Source: Nocardia abscessus (GTDB lineage: Bacteria > Actinomycetota > Actinomycetes > Mycobacteriales > Mycobacteriaceae). From it: 64,000 nt of DNA. Made by a program: the position numbers and the translations under genes. Positions 50,579 to 59,111 of this stretch are shown here, in pieces. Each line of letters begins with the position of its first letter. Positions within the stretch are counted from its first letter, which is position 1. The notes under the pieces were generated by a model that ran no database searches, had not been told where the DNA came from, and saw only the letters and a list, made by a program, of their open reading frames with translations. The stretch covers positions 186,001 through 250,000 of the forward strand of contig NZ_JADLQO010000010.1 in the NCBI RefSeq assembly GCF_015477775.1, in the 5' to 3' direction.

Positions 50579-52048
50579 TCAGTTCTTGGCCGCCGCGATG
50601 CCGGCCCGGCGCCCGTAGAAGCTGCCGTCGCCCAGCGACGCGCCGCTGACGTAACCGCCCGCGCACAGACCGGAGGTGCACCGTCCGGCCGCGAACAGCC
50701 CGGGGATCGGCTCGCCGGAGACGTGCAGCACCCGGGAATCGAGGTCGGTGCGCAACCCGCCGAGGGTGAAACCCGCGGTGAAGCCGCGCATGTCGAACGC
50801 CGCCACCGGTCCGCGCAACGGGCGCACCCATTCCGGCTTCTTGCCCAGCAACGGGTCCGCGCCGTCGGCCGCGTGCAGGTTGTAGCACTCCACGGTGGCC
50901 TGCAACGCCTGGCCGGGCAGGCCCATCTCGGCTTCCAATTCGGCGATCGTCTCCGCCACCCAGGTCGGGGGCTGGCGGAAGAACGGGGTAGAGGTCTCGG
51001 TCGTCAGCGCCTCCTCGTACGCCGCCTCATCGATCACCAGGTAGGCCTGGTTGTCCTGCTGGATCAGCGTCGCCTGCCCGATCCGGCCGGGGTAGGTGTC
51101 CTCCGGGATGTAGCGCTGGCCGCGCCCGTTGACCAGAATGCCGCGCGCCAGCAGCTGCGGGTCCCCGAAGAACGCCACCTCGGTCGCGTCCATGTGCGCC
51201 AGCTCCGCGCCGAGCGCCTGCGCCAGCCGGATGCCGATGCCGTCGTGCTCCTCGATCGCCGCGGCGGGCCTGCCGATCAGTCGCGGCGCGTACCCTTCGA
51301 TCATCTCCTTGTGATAGGCGAAGCTGCCGGTGGCCAGCACGACGCCGCGCTCGGCGCGGATGGCGATCTGCTTGCCGTAGCGGCGGGCCAGCACGCCGAC
51401 GACGCGGTCGTCGTCGTCCACGATCAGCCGCGCGATCCGGATGTCGTACTCGGCGCGGACGCCCAGCGCTTCGGCGGTGTCGGCCAGTGGCTTCATCAGC
51501 ATGTAGCCGCCGCCCTTCTCCCCGGTGCGCTTGTCGGCCATCTGCGGAACATGGCCGCGCGGAGCGGGTTTGGCGATCGCGTTGAACGGCGCGGCGTTCT
51601 CGCCGCCGGAGTACATCAGTCCCTCGTCGTGCGGCGGTTCCCAGCCGGGCTCGCCCCAGAACGCCTCGCGGAACGGCACACCGCAGGACGCCAGCCAGGT
51701 GAAGTGCTCGACGCTGCCGCGGCAGTAGTCGGCGATCTTCGCCTTGTCCACGCCGGGACCGAGCGCCGCCAGCAGGAAGGTCTCCATGTTCTCCGGTGTG
51801 TCCTCGAAGCCGAGGGCCTGCTGCAACGGGGTGCCGCCACCGAGGTAGATGAACCCGCCCGCCAAGGCGGCGGCGCCACCCCAGCCGCCGGTGCGCTCGA
51901 GGACCAGCACGTCCGCGCCCGCGCGGGCGGCCTCGATGGCGGCGCAGACCCCGGCGATGCCGTATCCGGCGACGACCACGTCGGCCCGGTGGTCCCAGGT
52001 CTCGACTCGGCTCGCGCGCAAGGGGCGGATGGTGGTGGCGTCAGACAT
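50579..52048 (-). CDS. FAD-dependent dehydrogenase, 3-ketosteroid-dehydrogenase/fumarate-reductase-like
   Basis: 489 residues. N-terminal FAD motif VVVAGYGIAGVCAAIEAARA then GADVLVLERTGGWGGA (the Gly-rich flavin contact). C-terminal motif GLFAAGRCTSGLCAGGYVSG followed by ASLGDGSFYGRRAG closes the flavin site. The central cap domain matches the succinate dehydrogenase/fumarate reductase flavoprotein family, which includes KstD enzymes that put double bonds into steroid rings; no decisive active-site assignment can be made. ATG 52048 has AAGGA upstream. Follows the CMD-family gene by 14 bases, clearly one operon. Confidence 0.82.
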   Translation of the reverse strand: MSDATTIRPLRASRVETWDHRADVVVAGYGIAGVCAAIEAARAGADVLVLERTGGWGGAAALAGGFIYLGGGTPLQQALGFEDTPENMETFLLAALGPGVDKAKIADYCRGSVEHFTWLASCGVPFREAFWGEPGWEPPHDEGLMYSGGENAAPFNAIAKPAPRGHVPQMADKRTGEKGGGYMLMKPLADTAEALGVRAEYDIRIARLIVDDDDRVVGVLARRYGKQIAIRAERGVVLATGSFAYHKEMIEGYAPRLIGRPAAAIEEHDGIGIRLAQALGAELAHMDATEVAFFGDPQLLARGILVNGRGQRYIPEDTYPGRIGQATLIQQDNQAYLVIDEAAYEEALTTETSTPFFRQPPTWVAETIAELEAEMGLPGQALQATVECYNLHAADGADPLLGKKPEWVRPLRGPVAAFDMRGFTAGFTLGGLRTDLDSRVLHVSGEPIPGLFAAGRCTSGLCAGGYVSGASLGDGSFYGRRAGIAAAKN

Positions 52049-52062
52049 GGTCAACGGATCCT

Positions 52063-52467
52063 TCACTGTTCGGCGGACGCGGACTGCGCGCGGGCGGCCT
52101 TCTTCTGCTGCGCCACAATCGTGCCCACCAGCAGGTCGAGTTTGGTGCCGTTCGGCCAACCCACGTAGTAGCACAGGAACACCGCGATCTCGTGCAGCTG
52201 TTCTTCGGTGAGTTCGCCGTTGCGCAGCGCGGCCCCGATCTGGATGCCCGCGGTGTCGATGGCGCCCTGCGCCGCCAATGCCCCGAGCAGCAGCAGCCTG
52301 CGGTCTCGGATGGTGAGGCCGGGCCGCGACCAGATCTCGGCGAAGAGATGGTCGGAGGTGAGCGCGAAGTGAGGGCCGGGATAGTCCTGGAACTCCGTGC
52401 CGTACACCTCGGCCATCTTGGCCAGACCGCGCTGCCGCACGGTGTCACCGGAACCGTTGTCGCTCAT
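52063..52467 (-). CDS. Carboxymuconolactone decarboxylase (CMD/AhpD-like) family protein
   Basis: 134 residues. All-helical CMD domain: IWSRPGLTIRDRRLLLLGAL AAQG region and LRNGELTEEQLHEIAVFLCY YVGWP. There is a single Cys rather than the CxxC of AhpD peroxidases, so it is more like the decarboxylase type. It corresponds in place to Rv0771 in M. tuberculosis. Overlaps the next gene upstream by 4 bases (ATGA). Confidence 0.82.
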   Translation of the reverse strand: MSDNGSGDTVRQRGLAKMAEVYGTEFQDYPGPHFALTSDHLFAEIWSRPGLTIRDRRLLLLGALAAQGAIDTAGIQIGAALRNGELTEEQLHEIAVFLCYYVGWPNGTKLDLLVGTIVAQQKKAARAQSASAEQ

Positions 52468-53342
52468 GAGGATTGCCTTTCCGATACGGAGGTGCCCGTC
52501 CCGACGCCGAGTCCGGGGCCGAGCCGGTCGAGGGCCGATTCGGCCAGCGGCAGCGCGGTGCCGAGCCGTTCACCCAGTTCCAGGGCGAGACTCAGATCCT
52601 TCTCGCCGAGGTCGCGCACGTGCCGCAGGATCGGCAGCCAGAAATCGCCGTCCTGGATCGGGGCGGTGGTGTCGCGCAGCATGATGGCGCCGGGGCCGCC
52701 GGTGACCGCGTCGGAATGCCGCACCACCTTGCCGAGCGCGGTGAGATCCAGACCGGCCGCCTCGGCCAGGCGCTGCGCCTCGGTGGCCGCGGTGAAGGAG
52801 ACGAAATGCAGCAGGTTGCGCGCCAGTTTCATGCGTGTGCCCGCGCCGATCGGCCCGGCGTGCACGATCAGATCGGCGAAGCAGCCGAACGGTTCGCGCA
52901 CCTGCTCGAAGGCCGCCTCGCTGCCGCCGACCATCACCGCGAGCGCGCCGCGCGTCGCGCCGGCCGCGCCGCCGCTGATCGGCGCGTCCACCAGTTCGAC
53001 GCCGCGGTCGCCGCACACGGCCCCGAGTTCTTCGGCCGTGCGATCACTGATCGTGGAGTGCACGGCGATCACGGTGCCCGGCGCGGCGGTCCGCAGTACA
53101 CCCTCCGGGCCCGTGATCACCTCGCGGACCTGGGCGTCGTTGACCACGGTGATCGAGATGACCGCGGCCTGCCTGGCCAGCTCGGCCGCGGAGGCGACCG
53201 CGTCGGCCCCGGCCGCCAGGAACGGCTCGACCGCTTCGGCCCGCATGTCGCACACAGTCAGCCCACCCGGCCATTCCAGCAGGCGTTTGGCCATCGGCGC
53301 GCCCATGTTGCCGAGGCCGAGGAATCCGATGCGCGCGCTCAT
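52464..53342 (-). CDS. NAD(P)-dependent 3-hydroxyisobutyrate dehydrogenase-like enzyme
   Basis: 292 residues. N-terminal Rossmann motif RIGFLGLGNMGAPMAKRLLE. Substrate motif VDAPISGGAAGATRGALAVM and catalytic Lys in GTRMKLARNLLHFVSFTAAT. Acts on a beta-hydroxyacid or on an iminium. Corresponds to Rv0770. Overlaps its neighbours by 4 bases on both sides, so all three are co-translated. Confidence 0.87.
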   Translation of the reverse strand: MSARIGFLGLGNMGAPMAKRLLEWPGGLTVCDMRAEAVEPFLAAGADAVASAAELARQAAVISITVVNDAQVREVITGPEGVLRTAAPGTVIAVHSTISDRTAEELGAVCGDRGVELVDAPISGGAAGATRGALAVMVGGSEAAFEQVREPFGCFADLIVHAGPIGAGTRMKLARNLLHFVSFTAATEAQRLAEAAGLDLTALGKVVRHSDAVTGGPGAIMLRDTTAPIQDGDFWLPILRHVRDLGEKDLSLALELGERLGTALPLAESALDRLGPGLGVGTGTSVSERQSS

Positions 53343-54091
53343 GACCGCACGATCTGTCCGCCGTCGACGTTGAAGATCTGCCCGGTGACCCAGCTCGCCT
53401 CGTCCGACAGCAGGTACAGGCAAGCGCCGACCAAATCTTGCGGGGTGCCCATCCGCTTGAGCGGCAGGCGTTTGACGATGTCGTCGACGATCACCTCGGG
53501 GGTGACCGCTTTGGTGGCGTCGGTGTCGATCGGACCCGGCGCGATGGCGTTGACGCGGATGTTCGACCCGCCGAGTTCGAAGGCCAGTTGCTGGGTGAGC
53601 CCGTTGATGCCGACCTTCGCCAAGCCGTAGAAGCTGGAGTACAGCCACGCGGCCGTGGAGGACTGGTTGACGATCGATCCGTTGCGGCGCTTGGACATGT
53701 GCGGCCAGACGGCGCGGGTCATCGTGAGCGCGCCGTCCATGTTCACGCTCATGAACTTCTTGTAGTAGTCCCACGGCACGGTCAGCAGCAGGTTCAGCTT
53801 CATCTCGCCGTAGATGGCGGCATTGTTCACCAGGTGGTCGATGCCGCCGAACTCGGCGACGGTGAAATCGGCCAGCGCGGTGGCGGATTCGGGATCGGAC
53901 ACGTCGACCTGACCGAACACCGCGGTGCCGCCGTCGGCGACGATCTTCTCCACGACCGCCGCGCCGCCCTCGGCGTTCTTGTCGGCGACGACGACGTTCG
54001 CGCCCTCGGCGGCCAGCGCCTGCGCGTAGGCCGCGCCGATGCCCTGGGCGGCGCCGGTGACGATGGCGGATCTTCCCGTGAAACGGGCCAT
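53339..54091 (-). CDS. Short-chain dehydrogenase/reductase
   Basis: 250 residues. Classical SDR: GRSAIVTGAAQGIGAAYAQA, VADKN after strand 2 (NAD-preferring Asp), LVNNAAIYGE, catalytic Ser in VNQSST, YGLAKVG (YxxxK) and a normal C-terminus GQIFNVDGGQIVR. Corresponds to Rv0769. Co-transcribed with the aldehyde dehydrogenase upstream (58 bases). Confidence 0.9.
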   Translation of the reverse strand: MARFTGRSAIVTGAAQGIGAAYAQALAAEGANVVVADKNAEGGAAVVEKIVADGGTAVFGQVDVSDPESATALADFTVAEFGGIDHLVNNAAIYGEMKLNLLLTVPWDYYKKFMSVNMDGALTMTRAVWPHMSKRRNGSIVNQSSTAAWLYSSFYGLAKVGINGLTQQLAFELGGSNIRVNAIAPGPIDTDATKAVTPEVIVDDIVKRLPLKRMGTPQDLVGACLYLLSDEASWVTGQIFNVDGGQIVRS

Positions 54092-54149
54092 GAGGTTTCA
54101 GCTCCTCTGTGTTGTCGTTGTGCGGCGTTGTCGTTGTCGTGCGGCGGGA

Positions 54150-55619
54150 TCAGGCCGGGGAGGCGATGACCTTGGTCTCCAGGTACTCCTCGAATCCGGC
54201 GACGCCCATTTCGCGGCCGAGGCCGGATTGCTTGTAGCCGCCGAACGGGACGTCGGCGGAATACCAGACACCGCCGTTGACGCTCAGCGTCCCGGTGCGC
54301 ACGCCTTCGGTGACGCGCCGGATGCGCTCGGGGTCGGTTCCCCACACCGAACCGGAGAGGCCGTAGGGGGAGTCGTTGGCGATGCGGACGGCGTCCTCGT
54401 CACCGTCGTGCGGGATGATCACCAGCACCGGGCCGAAGATCTCCTCGCGGGCGACCGTCGCGCTGTTGGGTACGTCCGCGATCAGGGTCGGTTCGACGAA
54501 GAACCCGCGCTCGTGCTGGGCAGGCCTGCCGCCGCCGACCACGATCCGCCCGCCTTCGGCGCGCGCGATGTCGAGATAGCGTTCGACCCTGGCGCGCTGT
54601 CGTTCGGAGATCAGCGGTCCGCAGACGGTGCGCGGGTCGGCGGGATCGCCCGGCCTGATCCCGCCCAGCGTGGCCGCGGCGGCCTGCACCGCTTGGTCAT
54701 AGGCGGCGCGGGGGACCAGCAGACGGGTGGACAGAGCGCACCCCTGTCCGGCATGCACGCACACCGAGAACGCCGCCACCGAGCAGGCGGCCGCGATGTC
54801 GGCGTCGTCGAGCACGATGAACGCCGACTTTCCGCCCAGTTCGAGAAAGGCCTTCTTCAGCGTCGCGGCCGCGCCCGTCATGACGGCGCGGCCGGTGGCG
54901 GTGGACCCGGTGAAACTGATCATGTCGACGCGCGGGTCCGCGGTGAGCCGGGCGCCGAGCGTGTGGTCCGCGGAGGTCACGATGTTGACGACACCGGCCG
55001 GGATATCGGTCTCCTCGGCGATGATGGCGCCGACCGCCGCCGCGCACCACGGGGTGTCGGGAGCAGGCTTGAGCACGACGGTGTTCCCCGCCGCGAGCGC
55101 CGGGCCGAGCTTGGCGAAGTTGATCTGATGCGGGAAGTTCCAGGGCGTGATCGCACCCACCACGCCGATCGGCTCCCGCCGCAGAACGCGCCGCGTCTTG
55201 ATGCCCATCGGCTCGGCCACGCCCAGATCGGTTTCCCAGTCGTAGGTTTCGGCCAGCCCGGCCGAGTAGCCGAGGTCGGCGACGGGGCCTTCCAGCTGCG
55301 GGCCGCCGGTGAGCATCCGCGGGGCGCCGACCTCGGCGATGGTGATCTCGCGCAGTTCCTCGACGTGCGATCGCAGCGCGGCGCGCAACTGCTCGAGGCA
55401 GCGGGCGCGGAAGGCGTGATCGCGCGACCAGTTCGTCTCGTCGAACGCGGTGCGCGCCGCGTCGACGGCCGCGTCGAGATCGGCCGCGTTCGCGTCGGCG
55501 GCGAGGCCGAGGACCTCCTCGGTCGCGGGGTTCACCGTCGCGAAGACACCGTCGGCGCCCTCGACCAGCTTGCCGCCGATCAGCAGGCGGGACCCGTCGG
55601 CGGGTAGAAGGCTGCTCAT
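54150..55619 (-). CDS. Aldehyde dehydrogenase (AldA-type)
   Basis: 489 residues. NAD-binding GITPWNFPHQINFAKLGPAL region (ITPWNFP), FTGSTATGRAVM, the general base Glu in LELGGKSAF and the catalytic Cys in VHAGQGCALSTR. EEIFGPVL and GGYKQSGLGREMG near the end are also conserved. Oxidises an aldehyde to the acid, probably the product of the GMC or SDR enzyme. ATG 55619 follows GGAG. First gene of the minus-strand operon and the counterpart of M. tuberculosis aldA (Rv0768). Its promoter carries the TetR-type operator and a KstR-like box. Confidence 0.92.
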   Translation of the reverse strand: MSSLLPADGSRLLIGGKLVEGADGVFATVNPATEEVLGLAADANAADLDAAVDAARTAFDETNWSRDHAFRARCLEQLRAALRSHVEELREITIAEVGAPRMLTGGPQLEGPVADLGYSAGLAETYDWETDLGVAEPMGIKTRRVLRREPIGVVGAITPWNFPHQINFAKLGPALAAGNTVVLKPAPDTPWCAAAVGAIIAEETDIPAGVVNIVTSADHTLGARLTADPRVDMISFTGSTATGRAVMTGAAATLKKAFLELGGKSAFIVLDDADIAAACSVAAFSVCVHAGQGCALSTRLLVPRAAYDQAVQAAAATLGGIRPGDPADPRTVCGPLISERQRARVERYLDIARAEGGRIVVGGGRPAQHERGFFVEPTLIADVPNSATVAREEIFGPVLVIIPHDGDEDAVRIANDSPYGLSGSVWGTDPERIRRVTEGVRTGTLSVNGGVWYSADVPFGGYKQSGLGREMGVAGFEEYLETKVIASPA

Positions 55620-55634
55620 GGATATCTCCGATAC

Positions 55635-55649
55635 TGTCTGGACACGTGT
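55635..55649. promoter_or_regulatory. TetR-type operator at the aldehyde dehydrogenase promoter
   Basis: TGTCTGGACACGTGT. Read on the minus strand ACACGTGTCCAGACA, it matches the consensus ACA(T/C)GTGTC(T/C)(G/A)GACA of the other two sites. It lies 16 bases upstream of the ALDH start. Confidence 0.65.
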
Positions 55650-55681
55650 ACGGAATATAGTCTCGGATCGCGATCGGTTGC

Positions 55682-55695
55682 AATAACAGGTTCTA
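55682..55695. promoter_or_regulatory. KstR-like box
   Basis: AATAACAGGTTCTA matches the KstR consensus TnnAACnnGTTnnA at all but the first base. It is 63 bases upstream of the ALDH start, in the divergent promoter region. Confidence 0.4.
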
Positions 55696-55826
55696 ACTCT
55701 GCCATCCTTGCCGAGGTTGCGCCCGGGGATGGGGCGGTCCGTCACGACGCTCTCCGGAGGCCGGTTCGCGCTCGTGAAATGGTTGGTGCTCCGGAAGCAT
55801 TGTCCGGAACCGAAGCGCGGTGGTAC

Positions 55827-55845
55827 TGTCCAGACACATGTCCAG
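55827..55845. promoter_or_regulatory. TetR-type operator at the P450/SDR promoter
   Basis: TGTCCAGACACATGTCCAG contains the exact reverse complement of the tetR site (55829-55843). It lies 73 bases upstream of the P450 remnant start. Confidence 0.7.
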
Positions 55846-55917
55846 CTATCTGTCTTCGCCCGCGCCGCAGCGCCTTGCCGCGTGGCGGAACGTGTTATCG
55901 GTTTCGGAGGGTGGGCG

Positions 55918-56259
55918 ATGACGGCTGCGGTGGAGCCGCCGGCGTTCGATCCGTGCGACTGCGGGTTTCGTGAGGATCCGTATCCGATGTATCGGCGGCT
56001 GCGGGAGGAAGCGCCGCCGCGTCGCGACCCGGCTCTGAATCTCGGGGCGTTGTCACAGCATGCGGATGTCGCTCTCGGCTCGGCCGATGTGCACTTCTGC
56101 CCGGGCGCGCACCTCGCGCGCTCGGAAGCGACCGTCGTCCTGCACGAGTTCGGCTTGCGAGTGCGGTCCTACGACGTTCCGGAATCCGGTATCGCACATG
56201 TTCATTCGTCCGATGTGCGTGGTCTCGCGCACCTTCCCATCACCGTGGAGACTCGATAA
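55918..56259 (+). pseudogene. CYP123-like cytochrome P450, internally deleted but in frame
   Basis: 113 residues. The start MTAAVEPPAFDPCDCGFRED then PYPMYRRLREEAP..LSQHADV is a normal P450 N-terminus. It jumps to VHFCPGAHLARSEATVVLHE, the heme-ligand loop with its Cys, and ends VHSSDVRGLAHLPITVETR as CYP123 does. About 280 residues, including the I helix and ExxR, are missing. The reading frame, GGAGGG ribosome site and stop are intact, so a small polypeptide could be made, but not a working P450. Stop overlaps the next start (TAATG). Position equals Rv0766c. Confidence 0.8.
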
Positions 56260-57062
56260 TGCCAAGATTCGCCCCTCATCCCGAGCGCAGGCCCGCGCTC
56301 GTCTCCGGCGCTTCCTCCGGGATCGGCGCGGCCACCGCCGTGGCCCTGGCCGAACTGGGCCACCCCGTCGCGCTCGGCGCGCGCCGCGTCGATCAGTGCG
56401 CCGAGCTGGCGGACAAGATCCGCGCGAACGGCGGTGCGGCTTTCGCCCACCGTCTCGACGTCACCGACCCGGACTCGGTCGATGAGTTCGTGGGCGCCGC
56501 CGAAGAAGCGCTCGGCCCCGCCGAGATCCTGGTGTCCAGCGCGGGCGACATCGAGTTCGGTCAGGCGCACGCGATGGATCCGGAACGGTTCGTGCACCAA
56601 GTGCAGGTCCATCTCGTCGGCGCGCAGCGTCTCGTGCACCGCGTGCTGCCCGGCATGTTGCGCAGGCAACGCGGCGATGTCGTGCTGATCAGCTCGGACT
56701 GCGCGCCCGAACCGCGTCCGCGCACCGGCGCCTACAGCGCCGCCAAGGCGGGGCTGGAGGCGATGGCCGCGCAGATGCGAATGGAGCTCGAGGGCAGCGG
56801 CATTCGCCTGTCGCTGGTCCGGCCCGGTCCGACCCTGACCGGCATGGGCATGGACTCCACACCTGAGATCGTCGGCCCGGTGCTGGAGGACTGGAAGGCC
56901 TGGGGGTTCGCCAGGCACCCGTTCATGCTGCGCGCGAGCGACCTGGCCGCCGCGGTGGTCGCGGTGGTGTCCACGCCGCGCGGCGCGCACTTGGTGCTGG
57001 TCGAGGTGCAACCCGAGGCGCCGGTGCGTCCGCTCGCGGACGACGCGGCGCCGAACGACTAG
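56259..57062 (+). CDS. Short-chain dehydrogenase (Rv0765c-like)
   Basis: 267 residues. MPRFAPHPERRPALVSGASS GIGAATAVALAELG at the N-terminus is very close to M. tuberculosis Rv0765c. Arg after strand 2 (GARRVDQ) suggests NADPH. The NNAG position reads VSSAG, and catalysis is carried by SSD (Ser) and YSAAKAG (YxxxK). Ends QPEAPVRPLADD as in the mycobacterial protein. Translation is coupled to the P450 remnant. In mycobacteria the cyp51 gene follows here, but in this window the ferredoxin comes directly. Confidence 0.9.
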   Translation: MPRFAPHPERRPALVSGASSGIGAATAVALAELGHPVALGARRVDQCAELADKIRANGGAAFAHRLDVTDPDSVDEFVGAAEEALGPAEILVSSAGDIEFGQAHAMDPERFVHQVQVHLVGAQRLVHRVLPGMLRRQRGDVVLISSDCAPEPRPRTGAYSAAKAGLEAMAAQMRMELEGSGIRLSLVRPGPTLTGMGMDSTPEIVGPVLEDWKAWGFARHPFMLRASDLAAAVVAVVSTPRGAHLVLVEVQPEAPVRPLADDAAPND

Positions 57063-57077
57063 ATGGAAGTGGCGACG

Positions 57078-57275
57078 ATGCGAGTGCTGGCCGATCTGGA
57101 TCTGTGTCAGGGGCATGCGGTGTGCCAGGACGAGGCGCCCGAGGCTTTCCATGTGCCCAAGCGCGGCAAAGTGGAGATCCGCGATGCCGCCGGGGACCCG
57201 CAAGCGCAGGCGGACGTGCAGCGCGCCGTGCGCTATTGCCCGACCCAGGCGTTGTCGATCGTCGCGGACGAGTGA
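57078..57275 (+). CDS. [3Fe-4S]-type ferredoxin (Rv0763c-like)
   Basis: 65 residues. MRVLADLDLCQGHAVCQDEA then VRYCPTQALSI: cysteines at the first, third and fourth cluster positions, with the second replaced (GHAVC), as in ferredoxins serving bacterial P450s. In M. tuberculosis the equivalent protein is the redox partner of CYP51. Here no intact P450 is nearby. The start is ATG 57078, after GGAAG; an ATG at 57063 directly after the SDR stop is also possible. Confidence 0.85.
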   Translation: MRVLADLDLCQGHAVCQDEAPEAFHVPKRGKVEIRDAAGDPQAQADVQRAVRYCPTQALSIVADE

Positions 57276-57339
57276 GCGGAATTCCTCGCGCGCGGCGGGT
57301 AGGCAGGGCGTGCCGGGGCGAATACGATGAATCCAAAAC

Positions 57340-57353
57340 CGGAACGTGTTCTA
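57340..57353. promoter_or_regulatory. KstR-like box
   Basis: CGGAACGTGTTCTA matches TnnAACnnGTTnnA except for the first base. It is 62 bases upstream of the aldehyde dehydrogenase start. Confidence 0.45.
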
Positions 57354-57414
57354 ATTCAGTCGCACTGTCCGGCCCGGCACCTGCGGCGATGCCCGACGTC
57401 ATGGAGAAGATCCG

Positions 57415-59007
57415 ATGAGCACAGCACACACCGACAAGGCGAAGGAGACCCTGCCCGCCAGGGTCACCGGGGAGCTGATCGCGCGGCTGACCGGTCTGGT
57501 CGCCGCCGACGGTAGCGCGGCGCCGTTCGAGATGATCGAGGTCTACACCGGCGCGCCGGTCGGTGAGCTGCCGCAGTCGACCCCGCAGGATGTCCGGACC
57601 GCGTGCGCCGCCGCCCGGGCCGCGCAGACGGAGTGGGCCGCGCTGCCGCTGCGGCAGCGGCTGCGCGTGTTCGAGCGGCTGCACGAGCTGATGCTCGGCG
57701 AAGTGGAGACCATCGCCGACCTCATCCAGATCGGGTGTGGCAAGACCCGCCGCATGGCCGTCGAGGAATCCTGCGACGTGCCCATGGTGATCAGCCACTA
57801 CCTCAAGACCGCCCGCCGCGTGCTGCGGCCGAAGCGGCGGGGCGGCCCGATGCCACTGCTGACCACCTCCACCGAGCAGCACCGTCCCAAGGGGCTCGTC
57901 GCGGTGATCGCACCCTGGAACTTTCCCTTCGCCATCGCCCTGTCCGACGCCATGCCCGCGCTGATGGCGGGCAACGGCGTCGTGCTGAAGCCGGACAACA
58001 AGACCGCGCTGTGCGTGCTTTTCGGCCTCGAGTTGCTGCACCGCGCCGGGCTGCCCCGCGGTCTGGTCCAGGTGGTGTGCGGGGAAGGACCCGACATCGG
58101 ACCGACCCTGATCGACAACGTCGACTTCGTCATGTTCACCGGCTCGACCGCCACCGGCCGGATCGTCGGCGAGCAGGCCGGCCGCAATCTCATCGGGTGC
58201 AGCCTGGAACTGGGCGGCAAGAATCCGATGATCGTGCTCGCCGACGCGAACCTGGACGAGGTGATCCCCGGCGCGGTGTTCGCGGTGTTCGCCAACTCGG
58301 GGCAAGCGTGCATGCACATCGAACGCATCTACGTGCACCGCTCCGTCCACGACGAGTTCCTGCGCCGGCTGGTCGCCGCCGCGGCCGAATTGAACGCAAA
58401 GATCGGCGCCGCCTACGACTACACGCCCGAGTTCGGTTCCCTCGTCTCGCCGCAGCATCTGGAACGGGTCGCCGCCCACGTCGAGGACGCGCGGGCCAAA
58501 GGGGCCACCGTGCACGTCGGCGGGCAGGCGCGCCCCGACATCGGTCCCGCGTTCTACGAGGCCACCGTGCTGACCGGCGTGACCCCCGAGATGACCCACG
58601 CGACGCTGGAGACCTTCGGCCCGGTCGTCACCGTGTATCCGTTCGACGACGAGCAGGAGGCGGTGCGCCTGGCCAACGCCACCGACTACGGCTTGAACGC
58701 CAGTGTGTGGACCCGGGACTTCGCGCACGCCGAGCGGATCGCCGCCCAGTTGCAGGCGGGCAATATCAACATCAACGACGGTTTCGTCGCGACCTACGCC
58801 GCCAAAGGCACACCGTCGGGCGGGGTGAAGCAGTCCGGAGTCGGTACTCGGCACGGCGACCAAGGCCTGCTGAAGTACACCGACACGGTGAACGTCGGCG
58901 TGCTCAAGAAGCAGGTACTCGCCGCGCGGGCGGGTCAGCCCTACGACAAGCAGCTGAAGATGACCCTGACGTCGCTGCGGCTGATGCGCCGAACCAGGTT
59001 GCGCTGA
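57415..59007 (+). CDS. Aldehyde dehydrogenase, succinate-semialdehyde dehydrogenase-like
   Basis: 530 residues. IAPWNFPFAIALSDAMPALM, FTGSTATGRIVGEQAGRNLI, Glu in LELGGKNPM, catalytic Cys in ANSGQACMHIER, ETFGPVVTVYPFDDEQEAVR and GGVKQSGVGTRHGDQG. The 'SGVGxRHGxxGLLKYT' ending is that of the mycobacterial GabD2-type dehydrogenases, though in this family the in vivo aldehyde is often not succinate semialdehyde. ATG after GGAGAAGATCCG. A KstR-like box lies in its promoter. Same strand as the ferredoxin but with its own promoter. Confidence 0.9.
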   Translation: MSTAHTDKAKETLPARVTGELIARLTGLVAADGSAAPFEMIEVYTGAPVGELPQSTPQDVRTACAAARAAQTEWAALPLRQRLRVFERLHELMLGEVETIADLIQIGCGKTRRMAVEESCDVPMVISHYLKTARRVLRPKRRGGPMPLLTTSTEQHRPKGLVAVIAPWNFPFAIALSDAMPALMAGNGVVLKPDNKTALCVLFGLELLHRAGLPRGLVQVVCGEGPDIGPTLIDNVDFVMFTGSTATGRIVGEQAGRNLIGCSLELGGKNPMIVLADANLDEVIPGAVFAVFANSGQACMHIERIYVHRSVHDEFLRRLVAAAAELNAKIGAAYDYTPEFGSLVSPQHLERVAAHVEDARAKGATVHVGGQARPDIGPAFYEATVLTGVTPEMTHATLETFGPVVTVYPFDDEQEAVRLANATDYGLNASVWTRDFAHAERIAAQLQAGNININDGFVATYAAKGTPSGGVKQSGVGTRHGDQGLLKYTDTVNVGVLKKQVLAARAGQPYDKQLKMTLTSLRLMRRTRLR

Positions 59008-59111
59008 GCCCGGTTCCCTCGCCGTGCCTGCCACGGCCACCGACCCCGCCGATCCGGTAGCGTGGCCGTCGGGGTGGATCCACGGAATCAAGAATGGGCA
59101 GGTCCATACGT

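Noticed and set aside
57603..59060. 485-codon plus-strand frame inside the aldehyde dehydrogenase gene
   Set aside because: Shadow frame; composition RRPRR-type and no homology, whereas the other frame has all ALDH motifs.
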